From Sabulitectum sp964571965 (GTDB taxonomy: Bacteria > Fermentibacterota > Fermentibacteria > Fermentibacterales > JCC-6): a stretch of DNA of 22,812 nucleotides. The translations under genes and the position numbers were made by a program. The notes below the pieces were generated by a model. That model saw nothing but the letters and a program-made list of their open reading frames with translations. It had not been told where the DNA came from and did not search any database. The stretch lies in NCBI GenBank assembly GCA_964571965.1, contig CAZNFQ010000031.1, forward strand, positions 1 through 22,812, given 5' to 3'. This document shows positions 22,245-22,812 of this stretch, in pieces; the first letter of the stretch is position 1, and each line of letters opens with the position of its first letter.

Positions 22245-22812
22245 ATGATAGAGCCCCATGGAGGACAACTGGTAGACAGAATGATAGCCCCGGACGAGAT
22301 TCCTGCTGATGCGGTTACCCTCAGTCTGAACGAGCGGGAGAAGAACGATCTGGAGATGATAAGCTGCGGAGCCATGAGCCCTCTCAAGGGGTTCATGAAC
22401 GGCAGTGACTATACCTCCGTGGTTGATTCCATGCGTCTGGCCGATGGAACCGTCTGGTCTCTTCCCGTTGTATTCGCCATGAAGGAGGGGGACCCGGAAG
22501 CGGCACCGGGAGATACCGTGAAGCTTTCTTACGAAGGGCAGGTCCGCGGCATGATGAAGGTGGACGACGTCTTCACCGCCGATCTTATGCATGAAGCCAG
22601 GGAGACACTTCTTACGGACCACAACGAACACCCCGGTGTTCAGTACCTGAAGAGCCTTTCCGGGACCTATATCGGCGGAAGCATACACGCCATGGACATG
22701 AGGGACGAGGAACCCTTCAGGGAACACAGGCTCATTCCCTCTGAAACAAGGGCGCTTTTCAGGGAAAAGGGATGGAAGACCATAGTTGCATTCCAGACCA
22801 GGAACCCCATTC
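22245..22812 (+). CDS. sat: Sulfate adenylyltransferase (ATP sulfurylase), 3' end outside window
   Basis: The first 189 residues are visible, and the frame stays open to the window end. P-H-G-G-Q-L-V-D-R near the N-terminus, M-S-P-L-K-G-F-M, G-G-S-I-H-A-M and the nucleotide-binding Q-T-R-N-P at residues 184-188 are characteristic of the Sat/Met3 family. This is the homo-oligomeric enzyme that joins sulfate and ATP into adenosine 5'-phosphosulfate (or works in reverse), not the CysD type. GAGGA at 22236-22240 is four bases before the ATG at 22245; the ATG at 22242 is too close to it. It ends the visible operon. Whether its role is assimilatory or dissimilatory needs downstream genes (apr, cysC, cysH). 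Confidence 0.93.
   Translation, partial: MIEPHGGQLVDRMIAPDEIPADAVTLSLNEREKNDLEMISCGAMSPLKGFMNGSDYTSVVDSMRLADGTVWSLPVVFAMKEGDPEAAPGDTVKLSYEGQVRGMMKVDDVFTADLMHEARETLLTDHNEHPGVQYLKSLSGTYIGGSIHAMDMRDEEPFREHRLIPSETRALFREKGWKTIVAFQTRNPI

Noticed and set aside
1..22812. tRNA (including tRNA-Sec), CRISPR arrays, insertion sequences, phage or toxin-antitoxin genes
   Set aside because: By eye I found no cloverleaf, no regular short repeats, no transposase or integrase, and no terminal inverted repeats. tRNA-Sec may lie elsewhere in the genome.

Overview
The window is a moderately GC-rich, gene-dense bacterial segment with no RNA genes, insertion sequences, CRISPR arrays or gene-free stretches over 300 bases. 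Three secreted proteins end in a FlgD/Por-type C-terminal sorting-like domain. Together with a gingipain-like C25 peptidase and a patatin/POTRA/barrel protein, they point to a Gram-negative member of the Fibrobacteres-Chlorobi-Bacteroidetes neighbourhood, possibly an uncultured candidate phylum such as Fermentibacterota. That placement is inference. GTG and TTG starts are frequent.

Layout. 1-236: tail of a membrane protein, possibly a glycosyltransferase. 273-1970 (-): sodium:neurotransmitter-symporter-family transporter, divergent from two secreted-protein genes, 2159-4381 and 4470-5456 (+). 5491-7952 (-): a cupin gene translationally coupled to a patatin/POTRA/barrel gene. 8074-10017 (+): C25-family peptidase. 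10213-11775 (+): very acidic repeat lipoprotein. 11810-18029 (-): operon of an eIF2B-like gene, an AddB-like nuclease and an AddA-like helicase-nuclease, joined by stop/start overlaps. 18056-22812 (+): TPR-like protein, GDP-mannose 4,6-dehydratase, DUF1015 protein, small lipoprotein, membrane-anchored thioredoxin-fold protein and the start of ATP sulfurylase.

The most notable signal is in the two secreted-protein genes at 2159-5456. Each is interrupted once by an in-frame TGA (3383-3385 and 4713-4715). Coding continues in the same frame on the far side, with clear domain homology. Both TGAs lie in the same 11-base context, GTTGAGGCRAC. Both are followed at 23-33 nt by a perfect short hairpin with a GG-starting loop, as expected of bacterial SECIS elements. 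Elsewhere in the window TGA works as a normal stop (ends at 236, 7617, 14644 and 19821; two of these are ATGA overlaps). A wholesale code change is therefore unlikely, and site-specific recoding, most simply selenocysteine insertion, is the leading hypothesis. The selenium machinery (selA, selB, selC, selD) is not in this window, so this is unproven. If true, these would be unusual secreted structural or adhesin-like selenoproteins.
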